Below are positions 55,569-64,000 of a DNA stretch of 64,000 nucleotides, piece after piece (position 1 is the first letter of the stretch; the number at the start of each line of letters is the position of its first letter). The stretch covers positions 62,001 to 126,000 of the forward strand of contig NZ_VOHL01000002.1 in NCBI RefSeq assembly GCF_007859195.1. Direction: 5' to 3'. Under the pieces are notes generated by a model. It ran no database searches. It saw nothing but the letters and a program-made list of their open reading frames with translations, and was not told the origin of the DNA. Source of the DNA: Streptococcus cuniculipharyngis (GTDB taxonomy: Bacteria > Bacillota > Bacilli > Lactobacillales > Streptococcaceae). The position numbers were made by a program, and so were the translations under genes.

Positions 55569-56888
55569 CTAAGAGATACGTCTTACCTGTCCAATGAAAA
55601 AACCATCGGTTTGATATTGTTCAGGTGTAATGACGAGGCAACCGTCAACCATAATGTCTTTTTGGTCATGTTCCAGGTTGACTTGTTCAAAGTTTGGATG
55701 AGTCTCCAAAAATCGTTGAATAAGGTCTTGGTTTTCCTCTGAAAAAATAGTACAGGTACTATAGGTTATTATACCACCTTTTTTCAGTGTTTGACAAACA
55801 CTATCAAGTATTTTTAGCTGAATCGTTTGCAGTTCTTGCAAGTCAGCTTCTTTTTTCTGATATTTGATATCTGGCTTACGCCGAAGCAGTCCCAAACCTG
55901 AACATGGGGCATCTACCAAGATTTTATCAAAAGTCTCAGCAGGGAACTGTTTATGGACCTGACTAGCATCCAAGCGCTGCGTTTTAATGCGATCAGTCAG
56001 TCCCAAGCGCTTAGCATTTTCCTCAATCAAGGCCAATTTGTGGTCATACAAATCCAAGGCCAGCACTTGACCAGTGGTCAAGTAGGAGGCTAGGTGACTA
56101 GTCTTGCCACCAGGAGCGGCACAGGCATCTAAAACAATTTCATGACCTTCCAAGCCTAAAGTCGGCGCTACCAACTGACTTGATTCATCCTGAATCGTAA
56201 TCTCGCCTGCCTTAAAGGCCCTAGTTCCTGCAAAATGCCCTGAGTCCTTAACCAGGCCTACTGACGATAATAATGACGGGCTAGCTGCCAATTCATCCTT
56301 GAGCTCCGCCAACTTCTCTGGTTGAGTCACTCGGACACTAGCCTTATTGCGTTCCAAAAGGCTGGCAAACATCTGAACTGCCCGTTCTTGACCAAACTGC
56401 TCAATCATCTTTCTAACCAACCAGACTGGTAACGAATACATGATTGCATAACGTTTATTTAACCGTTTAATCGTTTGAGGGTCTGGTAAATCCTGCTGGC
56501 TTAGCTGCCGCAAAATGGCATTAATTAACTTGTCTGCCCCTTTAGATTGGCGCTGCTTAGCCAACTGTACCGCTTCATTGACCACCGCATGTTGGGGAAT
56601 CTTATCCAGATACAACAACTGGTAAGCACTCATCAATAGTAAGTCATAAACCCAACTATCTAATCGATCACGATCAGCTACATAATGGGAGAGATACCAT
56701 TCTAAGGTTAATTTACGAGTAACCGTTCCGTAAACCAGTTCAGTCAACAAGGACTTATCTGCCCGAGATAATTGACTGCCGGATAATCTTTTATGCAAGG
56801 CAATATTGGTATAGGCTCCTTCGTGGAAGATTTCTGCCAACGTTAACAAGGCTTGACCTCTCGCTGTTTCCTGCCATTTATTTGCCAA
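55569..56888 (-). CDS. rsmB: 16S rRNA (cytosine967-C5) methyltransferase
   Basis: 439 residues. N-terminal NusB-like domain ([19 protein letters not shown]), then the SAM-dependent m5C domain: [14 protein letters not shown] (motif I), [15 protein letters not shown] with the motif IV Cys and [10 protein letters not shown] with the catalytic motif VI Cys. Overlaps fmt by 11 nt. Part of the priA-fmt-rsmB-phpP-stkP run. Confidence 0.96.
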   Translation of the reverse strand: MANKWQETARGQALLTLAEIFHEGAYTNIALHKRLSGSQLSRADKSLLTELVYGTVTRKLTLEWYLSHYVADRDRLDSWVYDLLLMSAYQLLYLDKIPQHAVVNEAVQLAKQRQSKGADKLINAILRQLSQQDLPDPQTIKRLNKRYAIMYSLPVWLVRKMIEQFGQERAVQMFASLLERNKASVRVTQPEKLAELKDELAASPSLLSSVGLVKDSGHFAGTRAFKAGEITIQDESSQLVAPTLGLEGHEIVLDACAAPGGKTSHLASYLTTGQVLALDLYDHKLALIEENAKRLGLTDRIKTQRLDASQVHKQFPAETFDKILVDAPCSGLGLLRRKPDIKYQKKEADLQELQTIQLKILDSVCQTLKKGGIITYSTCTIFSEENQDLIQRFLETHPNFEQVNLEHDQKDIMVDGCLVITPEQYQTDGFFIGQVRRIS

Positions 56889-57813
56889 AATAATCTCCTA
56901 CTTGCAAATCTCGTCCTAAACCATTAAGAAAGTCACCGATAGCCATCTGTGGTTTACCCGCTGGCTGAACCCGCAACAGAGAAACCGCTCCATGGCCAGT
57001 TGCCACCACCAACCTTTTCTTGGTCTTTTCAATAATTTGACCTGGTTGGCCTTGACTATCCACCTCTACTAGTTGCTGAATCTTGAAGCGATTGCCAGCT
57101 AAAAAGGTATGAGCTACCGGCCAAGGATACATGCCACGCACCTGATTAAACAACTCTCTCGCTGTCTTATGCCAATCCAAGACTTCTTCTTCTGGACTGA
57201 TATTAGGTGCAAAAGTCACTTCTTCCTCATTTTGAGCGATTGGCTGCAACTCTCCTGCTATATAGGCCGGCAGGCTATGCAATAATAAATCACGTCCAAC
57301 CACCGCTAACTTATCAAAGAGGGTTCCGACATTGTCTTCTTCTTGAATAGGAATACTGGCCTTGGCTACCATATCTCCGGCATCCATTTGCTTAACCATT
57401 TCCATAATAGTCACACCAACTTCTTTGTCACCATTTATCAAAGCATAATGAATGGGTGCTCCCCCTCGATATTTGGGCAAGAGTGACGCATGCACATTGA
57501 TGGAAAAGTCAACCGCATTGAGTAATTTTTCTGGCAAGAACTGGCCAAAAGCCGCTGTCACAATTCCATCGGCGCCAAGCGCCATCAACTCTGCCATCTC
57601 CTGGCTGCCAGATAATTTTTCAGGTTGATAGCAAGTTAGCCCATAAGCCTGAGCCAATTTTTTCACTGGTGTTTGTTTCATTTCTTTCTTACGACCCACC
57701 TGGCGGTCTGGCTGGGTCACCACTGCTAAAATCTCATAGGCCTGGCTGTCTAGGAGACCTTGCAAGACGGTGGCCGAGAAATCTGGCGTTCCCATAAAAA
57801 TCAATTTTGTCAT
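56878..57813 (-). CDS. fmt: Methionyl-tRNA formyltransferase
   Basis: Formylates Met-tRNA(fMet) for initiation. 311 residues. [15 protein letters not shown] at the start; the folate-binding [14 protein letters not shown] at about 110 with INVHAS; the C-terminal OB-like tRNA-binding domain ends in GDYFGK. The ATG at 57813 is chosen since it gives the usual [13 protein letters not shown]; its SD is poor. It lies 113 nt after priA; a TG-extended TAAAAT upstream may add a promoter. Confidence 0.96.
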   Translation of the reverse strand: MTKLIFMGTPDFSATVLQGLLDSQAYEILAVVTQPDRQVGRKKEMKQTPVKKLAQAYGLTCYQPEKLSGSQEMAELMALGADGIVTAAFGQFLPEKLLNAVDFSINVHASLLPKYRGGAPIHYALINGDKEVGVTIMEMVKQMDAGDMVAKASIPIQEEDNVGTLFDKLAVVGRDLLLHSLPAYIAGELQPIAQNEEEVTFAPNISPEEEVLDWHKTARELFNQVRGMYPWPVAHTFLAGNRFKIQQLVEVDSQGQPGQIIEKTKKRLVVATGHGAVSLLRVQPAGKPQMAIGDFLNGLGRDLQVGDYFGK

Positions 57814-57926
57814 GACGGTGTTGACCAACTTTCCACTCAAATTAATATTCTTTTATTTTACCATATTTAGGCAAAAATAACATGGCAAACTTGCTAAAAT
57901 CAGGTCTTAATGCGTTTTCTCAAGGC

Positions 57927-60305
57927 TCAGAGAAAATGTTGAGGTTCACTATCAATGCTCAAACGTAATCCTTTTTGCTCAGGCGACTGACTCAAGGCCA
58001 AAATGTGGTTAAGAACAGTTTCTAATCCTGCTTCAAACCGATATTTAACAATAATTTGATAATGATAAAGGTTATGAGTCCGGGCAATAGGCTTGGGCAC
58101 AGGCCCCAAAATCTTGGCTTGGGGCGATAAATACTGCCGTAGCAAGTCCAATATCTCATAGGCCTGTTTCATGACCACTTCTTCCTGAGCATGAGACAAA
58201 CTGAGACCCACGGTGTAATAATAAGGTGGATAGGCTAAACGCTGCCGCAAGGGCATTTCATAGGCATAAAACCCCTCATAATCCTGATTTTTAGCAAACT
58301 GGATGGCATAATTCTGAGGATTATAGGTTTGAATGATAACCTCTCCAGCCTTAGCTGCTCGACCAGCCCGACCGGCTACCTGGGTCAACAATTGAAAGGT
58401 CCGCTCTGCAGAGCGAAAATCTGGCAGATGGATTGCCGTATCTGCATTCAGTACCCCAACCAGAGTGACATTAGGAAAGTCCAACCCCTTGGCAATCATC
58501 TGGGTACCTAACAAAATATCAGCTTCTTGCCGACCAAAACGTTCTAAAATCGCCTGATGGGCGCCCTTCTTTCTCGTGGTGTCAACATCCATACGGAGAA
58601 TTCTAGCTTGAGGAAAGACTTGCAGCAATTCATCATAAGCCTTCTGGGTTCCTGTGCCATAGTAGCGAATGGTCGAACTCCGGCAATTGCTACAGATCTG
58701 AGGAATGCCCTTTTGAAAACCACAATAGTGACAGTTCATACTTCTGGTCGTCATATGTAGGGTCAGAGAAATATCACAGTTGGGACACTGATCAACCGCA
58801 CCACATTCCCGACACATGACAAAGCTTGAATAACCCCGCCGATTGAGCATCAGGACTACCTGCTCCCCCTTATCCAGACGATTTTGGATCTTCTCCAATA
58901 ACCTTGGGGTAAAGTTACTAACTGCCTGTTGGCCAAGATAATCACGGAAATCCACAAGCTCAATTTGGGGGAGACTCGCCGCAGGATTAGCCCGCTGCGT
59001 CAAACTAAGGCGATCGTAAACGCCTCGACTGGCCCGAGCCCGACTCTCAATACTTGGGGTCGCAGACCCTAACACTAAGACCGCCTGATGGTAATTGGCC
59101 CGTAAAACGGCCACATCTCTCGCATGATAACGAGGATTAGACTCCTGTTTGTAGCTTGATTCATGCTCCTCATCAATAATAATAGCCCCAATATTTTCCA
59201 AGGGAGCAAAAATCGCTGAACGAGCTCCAACAACCACTCTAGCCTGACCTGTTTTTATCCGACGCCACTCATCAAATTTTTCCCCATCAGACAGAGACGA
59301 ATGCAGCATGGCCACTTGCTGACCAAAGCGAGCAATAAAGCGTCGGCTCATTTGAGGGGTTAGGGAAATCTCTGGAACCAAGACGATAGCCGTCTTTCCT
59401 AAGGTTAGAACCTGATCAATCAACTGTAGATAGACCTCTGTCTTGCCACTTCCCGTAACCCCCTGTAACAAAACAGGCACTGACCTTTGTCCAATCTTAT
59501 CCTTTAGTTGTTCTAAAACCTCGGCCTGCTCATCATTCAAGGTCAAACGCTCTGACTTCGTTACCCCCTCAAAGTAAAGCTGACTCCGATTAACCTCGGT
59601 TTCTTCAAGAAACAGGACCCCAAGCTCACGAAAATAATGGACTTGATCCCGTGAAAAGGTTTGATAAAGATCACTTAACAAGCCTTGGGGATGAGCTAGT
59701 AGGTATTCCCTGAGCAACAGACGTTTTTTAGCCCTGGGGGCAATCACAAGTTCCGCTAAATAAGCAGCATCAACCTTGTAGGATTTTAGGCGTTTAATCG
59801 TCTTTTTATCCTTAGCAATATAAGCAAGATCAATCAAACCTGCCTTAACTAAAGAGACCACTTGCCCCTCCACCTCAGCAGGTAGCTGAGACCACAAGAC
59901 CTGCTCTGCTTGGCCAAAAATGGCTAACCTGTCTGTTGGATCAAGAGCCTGGTTCGGTCGTAATAGCCGGTCATAATCAGAAGTTAAGAGGTTGGGCAAC
60001 ATGGCCTTGAGTAGGGTAATTTTATACGAAAAAACCGTCTTTCTCATTTGATTGACCAAGTCGAGCTGTTCTTGATTAAGCACCGGCTCGAGATCCAATA
60101 CAGCGGCCACCTCCTTCAACGAAGGAAGGTCCTCTTCAACTAGCTCCACAACAAATCCCTGCAAAAGGCGGTTACTGCGACCAAAAGGAACATGTACCCG
60201 ACTTCCCACCGCCACCAAGGACAACAGGGCCTGAGGTACCCGATAAGAGTAAGGTTTATCTGTCTGCATTGACGGAATGTCAACAATAATCCGAGCAACT
60301 GTCAT
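57927..60305 (-). CDS. priA: Primosomal replication-restart helicase PriA
   Basis: 792 residues. N-terminal DNA-binding domain, Walker A GVTGSGKTEVYL near residue 285, DEEH box in IIIDEEHESSYKQ, zinc-binding cysteines in the mid part (CRECG, CPNCD, CHYCG, CSNCR) and helicase motif VI QVAGRAGRA. Restarts stalled forks by loading the primosome. GGAGG precedes the ATG. First gene of priA-fmt-rsmB-phpP-stkP, separated from rpoZ by a terminator. Confidence 0.97.
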   Translation of the reverse strand: MTVARIIVDIPSMQTDKPYSYRVPQALLSLVAVGSRVHVPFGRSNRLLQGFVVELVEEDLPSLKEVAAVLDLEPVLNQEQLDLVNQMRKTVFSYKITLLKAMLPNLLTSDYDRLLRPNQALDPTDRLAIFGQAEQVLWSQLPAEVEGQVVSLVKAGLIDLAYIAKDKKTIKRLKSYKVDAAYLAELVIAPRAKKRLLLREYLLAHPQGLLSDLYQTFSRDQVHYFRELGVLFLEETEVNRSQLYFEGVTKSERLTLNDEQAEVLEQLKDKIGQRSVPVLLQGVTGSGKTEVYLQLIDQVLTLGKTAIVLVPEISLTPQMSRRFIARFGQQVAMLHSSLSDGEKFDEWRRIKTGQARVVVGARSAIFAPLENIGAIIIDEEHESSYKQESNPRYHARDVAVLRANYHQAVLVLGSATPSIESRARASRGVYDRLSLTQRANPAASLPQIELVDFRDYLGQQAVSNFTPRLLEKIQNRLDKGEQVVLMLNRRGYSSFVMCRECGAVDQCPNCDISLTLHMTTRSMNCHYCGFQKGIPQICSNCRSSTIRYYGTGTQKAYDELLQVFPQARILRMDVDTTRKKGAHQAILERFGRQEADILLGTQMIAKGLDFPNVTLVGVLNADTAIHLPDFRSAERTFQLLTQVAGRAGRAAKAGEVIIQTYNPQNYAIQFAKNQDYEGFYAYEMPLRQRLAYPPYYYTVGLSLSHAQEEVVMKQAYEILDLLRQYLSPQAKILGPVPKPIARTHNLYHYQIIVKYRFEAGLETVLNHILALSQSPEQKGLRLSIDSEPQHFL

Positions 60306-60327
60306 CGTCCACCTCCTATATGAAATG

Positions 60328-60357
60328 AAAAATCTAAGATAAGTATCTTAGATTTTT
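60328..60357 (-). terminator. Terminator after rpoZ
   Basis: 14-bp AT-rich perfect stem (60328-60341 with 60344-60357) with T at the minus-strand end; overlaps the rpoZ stop. Confidence 0.8.
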
Positions 60358-60665
60358 CCTCCCTCTTCTTCTTTTTCTTTAGCAATTTGTTCTTTAATGC
60401 GACGCTCTTCTTCTTCACGCGCTAATCGTTCTGCTTCCTTGCGCAATAGAACCTGATTACGTTTTTCATCAGGATCTGGATGAATGGTTACAAAACCAGC
60501 CTCAATTTCTTCTAAAGCACGCAGGGTTGACTTAACAGCTGTAAATTCTTTTGTTGGCTCTGCTCCAGCTTCAAGTTCATGGGCTCGCTTAGCCTGTAGC
60601 ATCACTAACGAATATTTTGATGGTACCTTATCCAACAAGGTATCAATTGACGGTTTTAACATCAT
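60348..60665 (-). CDS. rpoZ: RNA polymerase omega subunit
   Basis: 105 residues. [30 protein letters not shown] is the typical omega core that wraps the beta' C-terminus, ending in a charged helix of Glu/Lys/Arg. ATG at 60665 or 60662, SD AGAG. In the gmk-rpoZ pair; gap 21 nt. Confidence 0.95.
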   Translation of the reverse strand: MMLKPSIDTLLDKVPSKYSLVMLQAKRAHELEAGAEPTKEFTAVKSTLRALEEIEAGFVTIHPDPDEKRNQVLLRKEAERLAREEEERRIKEQIAKEKEEEGGKI

Positions 60666-60686
60666 AGCTCTCTACTCTTTTCTAAC

Positions 60687-61334
<648 letters not shown>

Positions 61335-61339
61335 CTACC

Positions 61340-61368
61340 AGTCTATCAAAATCTACCTTATTTTTCAA
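61340..61368 (-). promoter_or_regulatory. gmk promoter
   Basis: Minus-strand TTGAAA (61363-61368) and TAGACT (61340-61345), 17 nt apart, 30 nt before the start. Confidence 0.75.
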
Positions 61369-61447
61369 GGTTAGAACTAGAATTTTTCCATTTTCTCGCA
61401 AAATAATCATAAATTTAAACCTTTCATTTTATCCTATAAAAACCAAA

Positions 61448-61475
61448 AAACAAGTGTCCTGACAGACACTTGTTT
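61448..61475 (-). terminator. Terminator after rny
   Basis: 11-bp stem (61448-61458 with 61465-61475) with a 6-nt loop, then TTTT on the minus strand; 5 nt beyond the rny stop. Confidence 0.88.
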
Positions 61476-61480
61476 GATTC

Positions 61481-63088
61481 TTATTTGGCATAGTCTACTG
61501 CTCGCAGCTCACGAATAACAGTGACTTTAATGTTGCCTGGATAATTGAGCTCATTCTCAATTTTCTTGCGGACCTGATGGGCCAAAATTGTGACCTGCTT
61601 GTCAGAAACCTTATCTGGTTGCACCATAATCCGAATCTCACGACCTGCTTGAAGGGCATAACTCTGCTTAACCCCTCTAAAGCTAGTAGCGATATCTTCC
61701 AGGTCACGCAGACGCTTAATGTAGTTCTCAATTGACTCATTGCGGGCCCCAGGACGGGCAGAACTAAGCGCATCTGCTGCAGCAACAATCACTGCAATAA
61801 CACTTTCTGGTTCTACATCCCCATGATGGCTGGCAATGGTGTTAACCACTATCGGGTGCTCCTTATACTTGCGAGCAAACTCAGTACCAATTTCCACATG
61901 GCTACCTTCAACTTCACGGTCAATCGCCTTACCCATATCATGCAAGAAACCAGCTCGGCGAGCCAAGGCGACATTTTCGCCTAGTTCACTGGCCAAAATA
62001 CCTGCCAATTTACCAACCTCAACCGAATGACGAAGGACATTTTGCCCATAACTTGTTCGAAACTGTAGCCGTCCCATGATTTTAATCAAATCAGGGTGCA
62101 AGTTGAGGGCCCCAATTTCATAGGCTGCCGCTTCACCGTACTCACGAATACGATTGTCTAACTCCTGACGATTTTTTTCAACCAGCTCCTCAATACGGGC
62201 TGGGTGAATCCGCCCATCCTTGATTAGGGCTTCTAGAGTTAGGCGGGCAATCTCCCGACGAATCGGGTCAAAACCTGACAACATCACCACTTCTGGCGTG
62301 TCATCAATGATAATATCAATCCCCGTTAAGCTTTCCAAGGTGCGAATATTGCGCCCCTCACGGCCAATAATCCGTCCTTTCATGCTATCATCTGGCAAAT
62401 GGACCGTCGTAATGGTCTGCTCTGCCACATAATCTCCAGCCAAACGTTGCATAGCCTGAGACAAGAGCTCCTTGGCTGTCTTATCCGCACGGTCACGCAC
62501 TTCCTGATCCGCCGCCTTAATGCGGGCAGCGATATCCTGAGTAAGATTATTTTCCGTTTCCGTTAAGATAATCTCACGAGCTTCAGCGATGGTCATATTG
62601 GCCACACGTTGCAGCTCTTCTGATTTTTTGACCTCTAGTTGGGCCACCTGTTCTTCACGCTCATCAATATGTCTAGACTTATCCGTAAGACTTTGCTCTT
62701 TTTTCTCTAGCATTTTTTCCTTGCTAGCCAGATTTTCATCTTTACGATCAAGCGAATGGGCCCGCTCTGACAAGCGGTTATCCATTTGTTTTAATTCCTG
62801 ACGTTCAGACTTAAATTCTTGAGCAATTTCTTCACGATAACGCCTAGCCTCTTCTTTTGCTTCGATAAGTAATTCTTTGCGTTGAGCATTACCATCGCGC
62901 TGGGCAGCTTGTCTAATTTGGTCAGCTTCTAATTCTGCCTGACCACGTAGATTCACTGCGTCTTGTTCTGCATTCAAAAGAGTTAGTTCTGCAGTTTCTT
63001 TCGCCGATTTCATTTTGGCTGAAATAACTGCATAACCAATCAACAAACCAATGAGGGAAGAAACAAGTCCTAAAATTAGTTGTATCAT
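61481..63088 (-). CDS. rny: Ribonuclease Y
   Basis: Membrane-bound endoribonuclease that starts mRNA decay. 535 residues. One N-terminal membrane helix (about 3-20), a long coiled coil (about 25-190), KH domain with [15 protein letters not shown] and an HD domain with [10 protein letters not shown] near residue 370. SD TTGAGG lies before the ATG at 63088. It has its own promoter and terminator. Divergent from luxS. Confidence 0.97.
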   Translation of the reverse strand: MIQLILGLVSSLIGLLIGYAVISAKMKSAKETAELTLLNAEQDAVNLRGQAELEADQIRQAAQRDGNAQRKELLIEAKEEARRYREEIAQEFKSERQELKQMDNRLSERAHSLDRKDENLASKEKMLEKKEQSLTDKSRHIDEREEQVAQLEVKKSEELQRVANMTIAEAREIILTETENNLTQDIAARIKAADQEVRDRADKTAKELLSQAMQRLAGDYVAEQTITTVHLPDDSMKGRIIGREGRNIRTLESLTGIDIIIDDTPEVVMLSGFDPIRREIARLTLEALIKDGRIHPARIEELVEKNRQELDNRIREYGEAAAYEIGALNLHPDLIKIMGRLQFRTSYGQNVLRHSVEVGKLAGILASELGENVALARRAGFLHDMGKAIDREVEGSHVEIGTEFARKYKEHPIVVNTIASHHGDVEPESVIAVIVAAADALSSARPGARNESIENYIKRLRDLEDIATSFRGVKQSYALQAGREIRIMVQPDKVSDKQVTILAHQVRKKIENELNYPGNIKVTVIRELRAVDYAK

Positions 63089-63128
63089 GTTTTTTACCTC
63101 AATTTATTTTTGACCTCAGCCAGTATTC

Positions 63129-63157
63129 ATTTTATCATAAACTAACATTTTTCACAA
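63129..63157 (-). promoter_or_regulatory. rny promoter
   Basis: Minus-strand TTGTGA (63152-63157) and TAAAAT (63129-63134), 17 nt apart, with a TG extension. Confidence 0.75.
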
Positions 63158-63186
63158 TCTAAAACTAGATAAGCTTTTCAAATTTA

Positions 63187-63195
63187 TGGTATCAT
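63187..63195 (+). promoter_or_regulatory. Extended -10 of luxS
   Basis: TGGTATCAT: TATCAT at 63190-63195 with TG extension; no -35 seen. 31 nt before the start. Confidence 0.5.
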
Positions 63196-63225
63196 AAAAT
63201 AAACCATTCATTTTAAGGAGTTCGC

Positions 63226-63708
63226 ATGACAAAAGAAGTTATTGTTGAAAGTTTTGAGCTAGATCACACAGCCGTCAAGGCCCCTTATGTCCGTCTGATT
63301 TCAGAAGAATACGGGCCAGTTGGTGATGTCATCACCAATTTTGATATTCGTCTGGTGCAACCAAACGAGGACGCTATTCCGACTTCTGGCCTCCACACCA
63401 TTGAACATTTATTGGCGAAACTCATTCGCCAACGGATTGATGGTATGATTGACTGCTCGCCTTTTGGCTGCCGTACTGGGTTTCACCTCATCATGTGGGG
63501 CAAGCATTCATCAGCTGATTTAGCCAAGGTCATCAAATCATCACTTGAAGAAATTGCAACGACAACCACTTGGGAAGAGGTTCCAGGCACTACTATTGAA
63601 TCTTGTGGTAACTACAAGGACCACAGTCTCTTTTCTGCCAAAGAATGGGCCAAACTTATCTTGGAACAAGGTATCTCTACCGACCCCTTTGAACGACAGC
63701 TTATCTAA
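63226..63708 (+). CDS. luxS: S-ribosylhomocysteine lyase LuxS
   Basis: Splits S-ribosylhomocysteine to homocysteine and the AI-2 precursor DPD, the step after MtnN. 160 residues. Metal ligands in HTIEHLL (HxxEH) at about residue 57 and the catalytic Cys in [17 protein letters not shown] precedes the ATG. Divergent from rny, as often in streptococci; ended by a shared terminator. Confidence 0.98.
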   Translation: MTKEVIVESFELDHTAVKAPYVRLISEEYGPVGDVITNFDIRLVQPNEDAIPTSGLHTIEHLLAKLIRQRIDGMIDCSPFGCRTGFHLIMWGKHSSADLAKVIKSSLEEIATTTTWEEVPGTTIESCGNYKDHSLFSAKEWAKLILEQGISTDPFERQLI

Positions 63709-63732
63709 AAAAGAGCCAATCGGCTCTTTTTT
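63707..63732. terminator. Bidirectional terminator after luxS
   Basis: 11-bp stem (63707-63717 with 63722-63732), 4-nt loop, A and T runs; overlaps both stop codons. Confidence 0.9.
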
Positions 63733-64000
63733 AATAATCCAAATTATCTGCATTACCTGGGGCATTACCGACAAAGTAACCTGTCTTCGCATTAATGGAG
63801 AAAAGGTAGGTTCCATCTGACTTGAACATGTTGTAGTAACCATTGCCATTGATAATATTGACTGGCTCAACATAGTAGTTATTATCCGTAAAGTAGCCAC
63901 GAGCTCGAGAAATCGCAATGATATTCTCTAAGACGCCAGGATTAAAAGCCCAGGCTGGATTGGCAGTGTCTGCAATGGCACTGTCATTGTAAGGCACCCG
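63731..64000 (-). CDS. C-terminal part of an unidentified protein (5' end outside window)
   Basis: 89 or more residues, open to the window edge. The visible part is rich in Asn, Gly and Tyr: [22 protein letters not shown], then [27 protein letters not shown] and the end NADNLDY. Such Tyr/Gly/Asn patterns are common in secreted beta-rich domains, but I do not recognise it. No anchor motif at the C-terminus. Reads toward luxS with a shared terminator. Confidence 0.7.
   Translation of the reverse strand, partial: RVPYNDSAIADTANPAWAFNPGVLENIIAISRARGYFTDNNYYVEPVNIINGNGYYNMFKSDGTYLFSINAKTGYFVGNAPGNADNLDY

Overview
The window is a 64 kb piece of a Streptococcus chromosome, probably a non-model species that I do not name. 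The basis is content and gene order. It carries an LPXTG-anchored pullulanase, a ppc-ftsW-tuf block, thiT behind a TPP riboswitch, comFA/comFC with a competence-type promoter box, phpP-stkP next to liaFSR, a Cof-HAD/cyclophilin fusion, glmU-nudix-macP-mtnN and luxS beside rny. Coding density is high. SD sequences and intrinsic terminators are typical of low-GC Gram-positives. I found no rRNA, tRNA, CRISPR array, prophage or conjugative element. The only mobile DNA is one decayed IS1182-type transposase remnant.

Layout. 1-8.1 kb: 3' part of the pullulanase gene, then tuf, ftsW and ppc on the minus strand. 8.2-13 kb: an ECF S-component/DUF4430 lipoprotein pair, then plus-strand genes for a GH25 muramidase, thiT (TPP riboswitch), a DUF368 polyprenyl-phosphate transporter, a YbaK deacylase and a histidine phosphatase. 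13-18.2 kb: HAD hydrolase, BCCT transporter, lysS, a 50-residue membrane protein and two small streptococcal genes. 18.4-24.1 kb, minus strand: tex, sprT, pspC, then the hprK-lgt-DUF948-YtxH operon. 24.1-27.1 kb, plus strand: csbD behind a long, highly structured leader, a UPF0718/UPF0703 permease pair and a VOC protein. 27.1-32.6 kb: rsmD-coaD-sepM, then an argR/arcD/arcT arginine module without arcA, arcB or arcC. 32.7-42 kb, minus strand: B3/B4 protein, glmU-nudix-macP-mtnN, an M50 membrane peptidase, a short metabolic series and metG. 42.1-45.4 kb: accessory zone with the IS remnant, a TetR regulator divergent from a membrane alpha/beta hydrolase, and gene debris. 45.4-64 kb: hpf, comFC, comFA, yigZ, cvfD, the HAD-PPIase fusion, liaRSF, stkP-phpP-rsmB-fmt-priA, rpoZ, gmk, rny, luxS and a partial unknown gene.

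Together these genes cover translation (tuf, lysS, metG, fmt, rsmB, rsmD, hpf), envelope growth and its control (ftsW, glmU, macP, lgt, DUF368, stkP/phpP, liaFSR), carbon control (hprK), competence and signalling (comFA/FC, sepM, luxS) and RNA turnover (rny, tex, cvfD).

The most interesting non-coding signals are three. The csbD leader has at least five predicted helices, including a three-way junction. Four genes (GH25 muramidase, tex, rsmD, yigZ) have the -10 hexamer only 5-8 nt from the start codon and no clear SD, which suggests leaderless mRNAs. A 35-bp divergent region holds both the comFA competence box and the yigZ -10.
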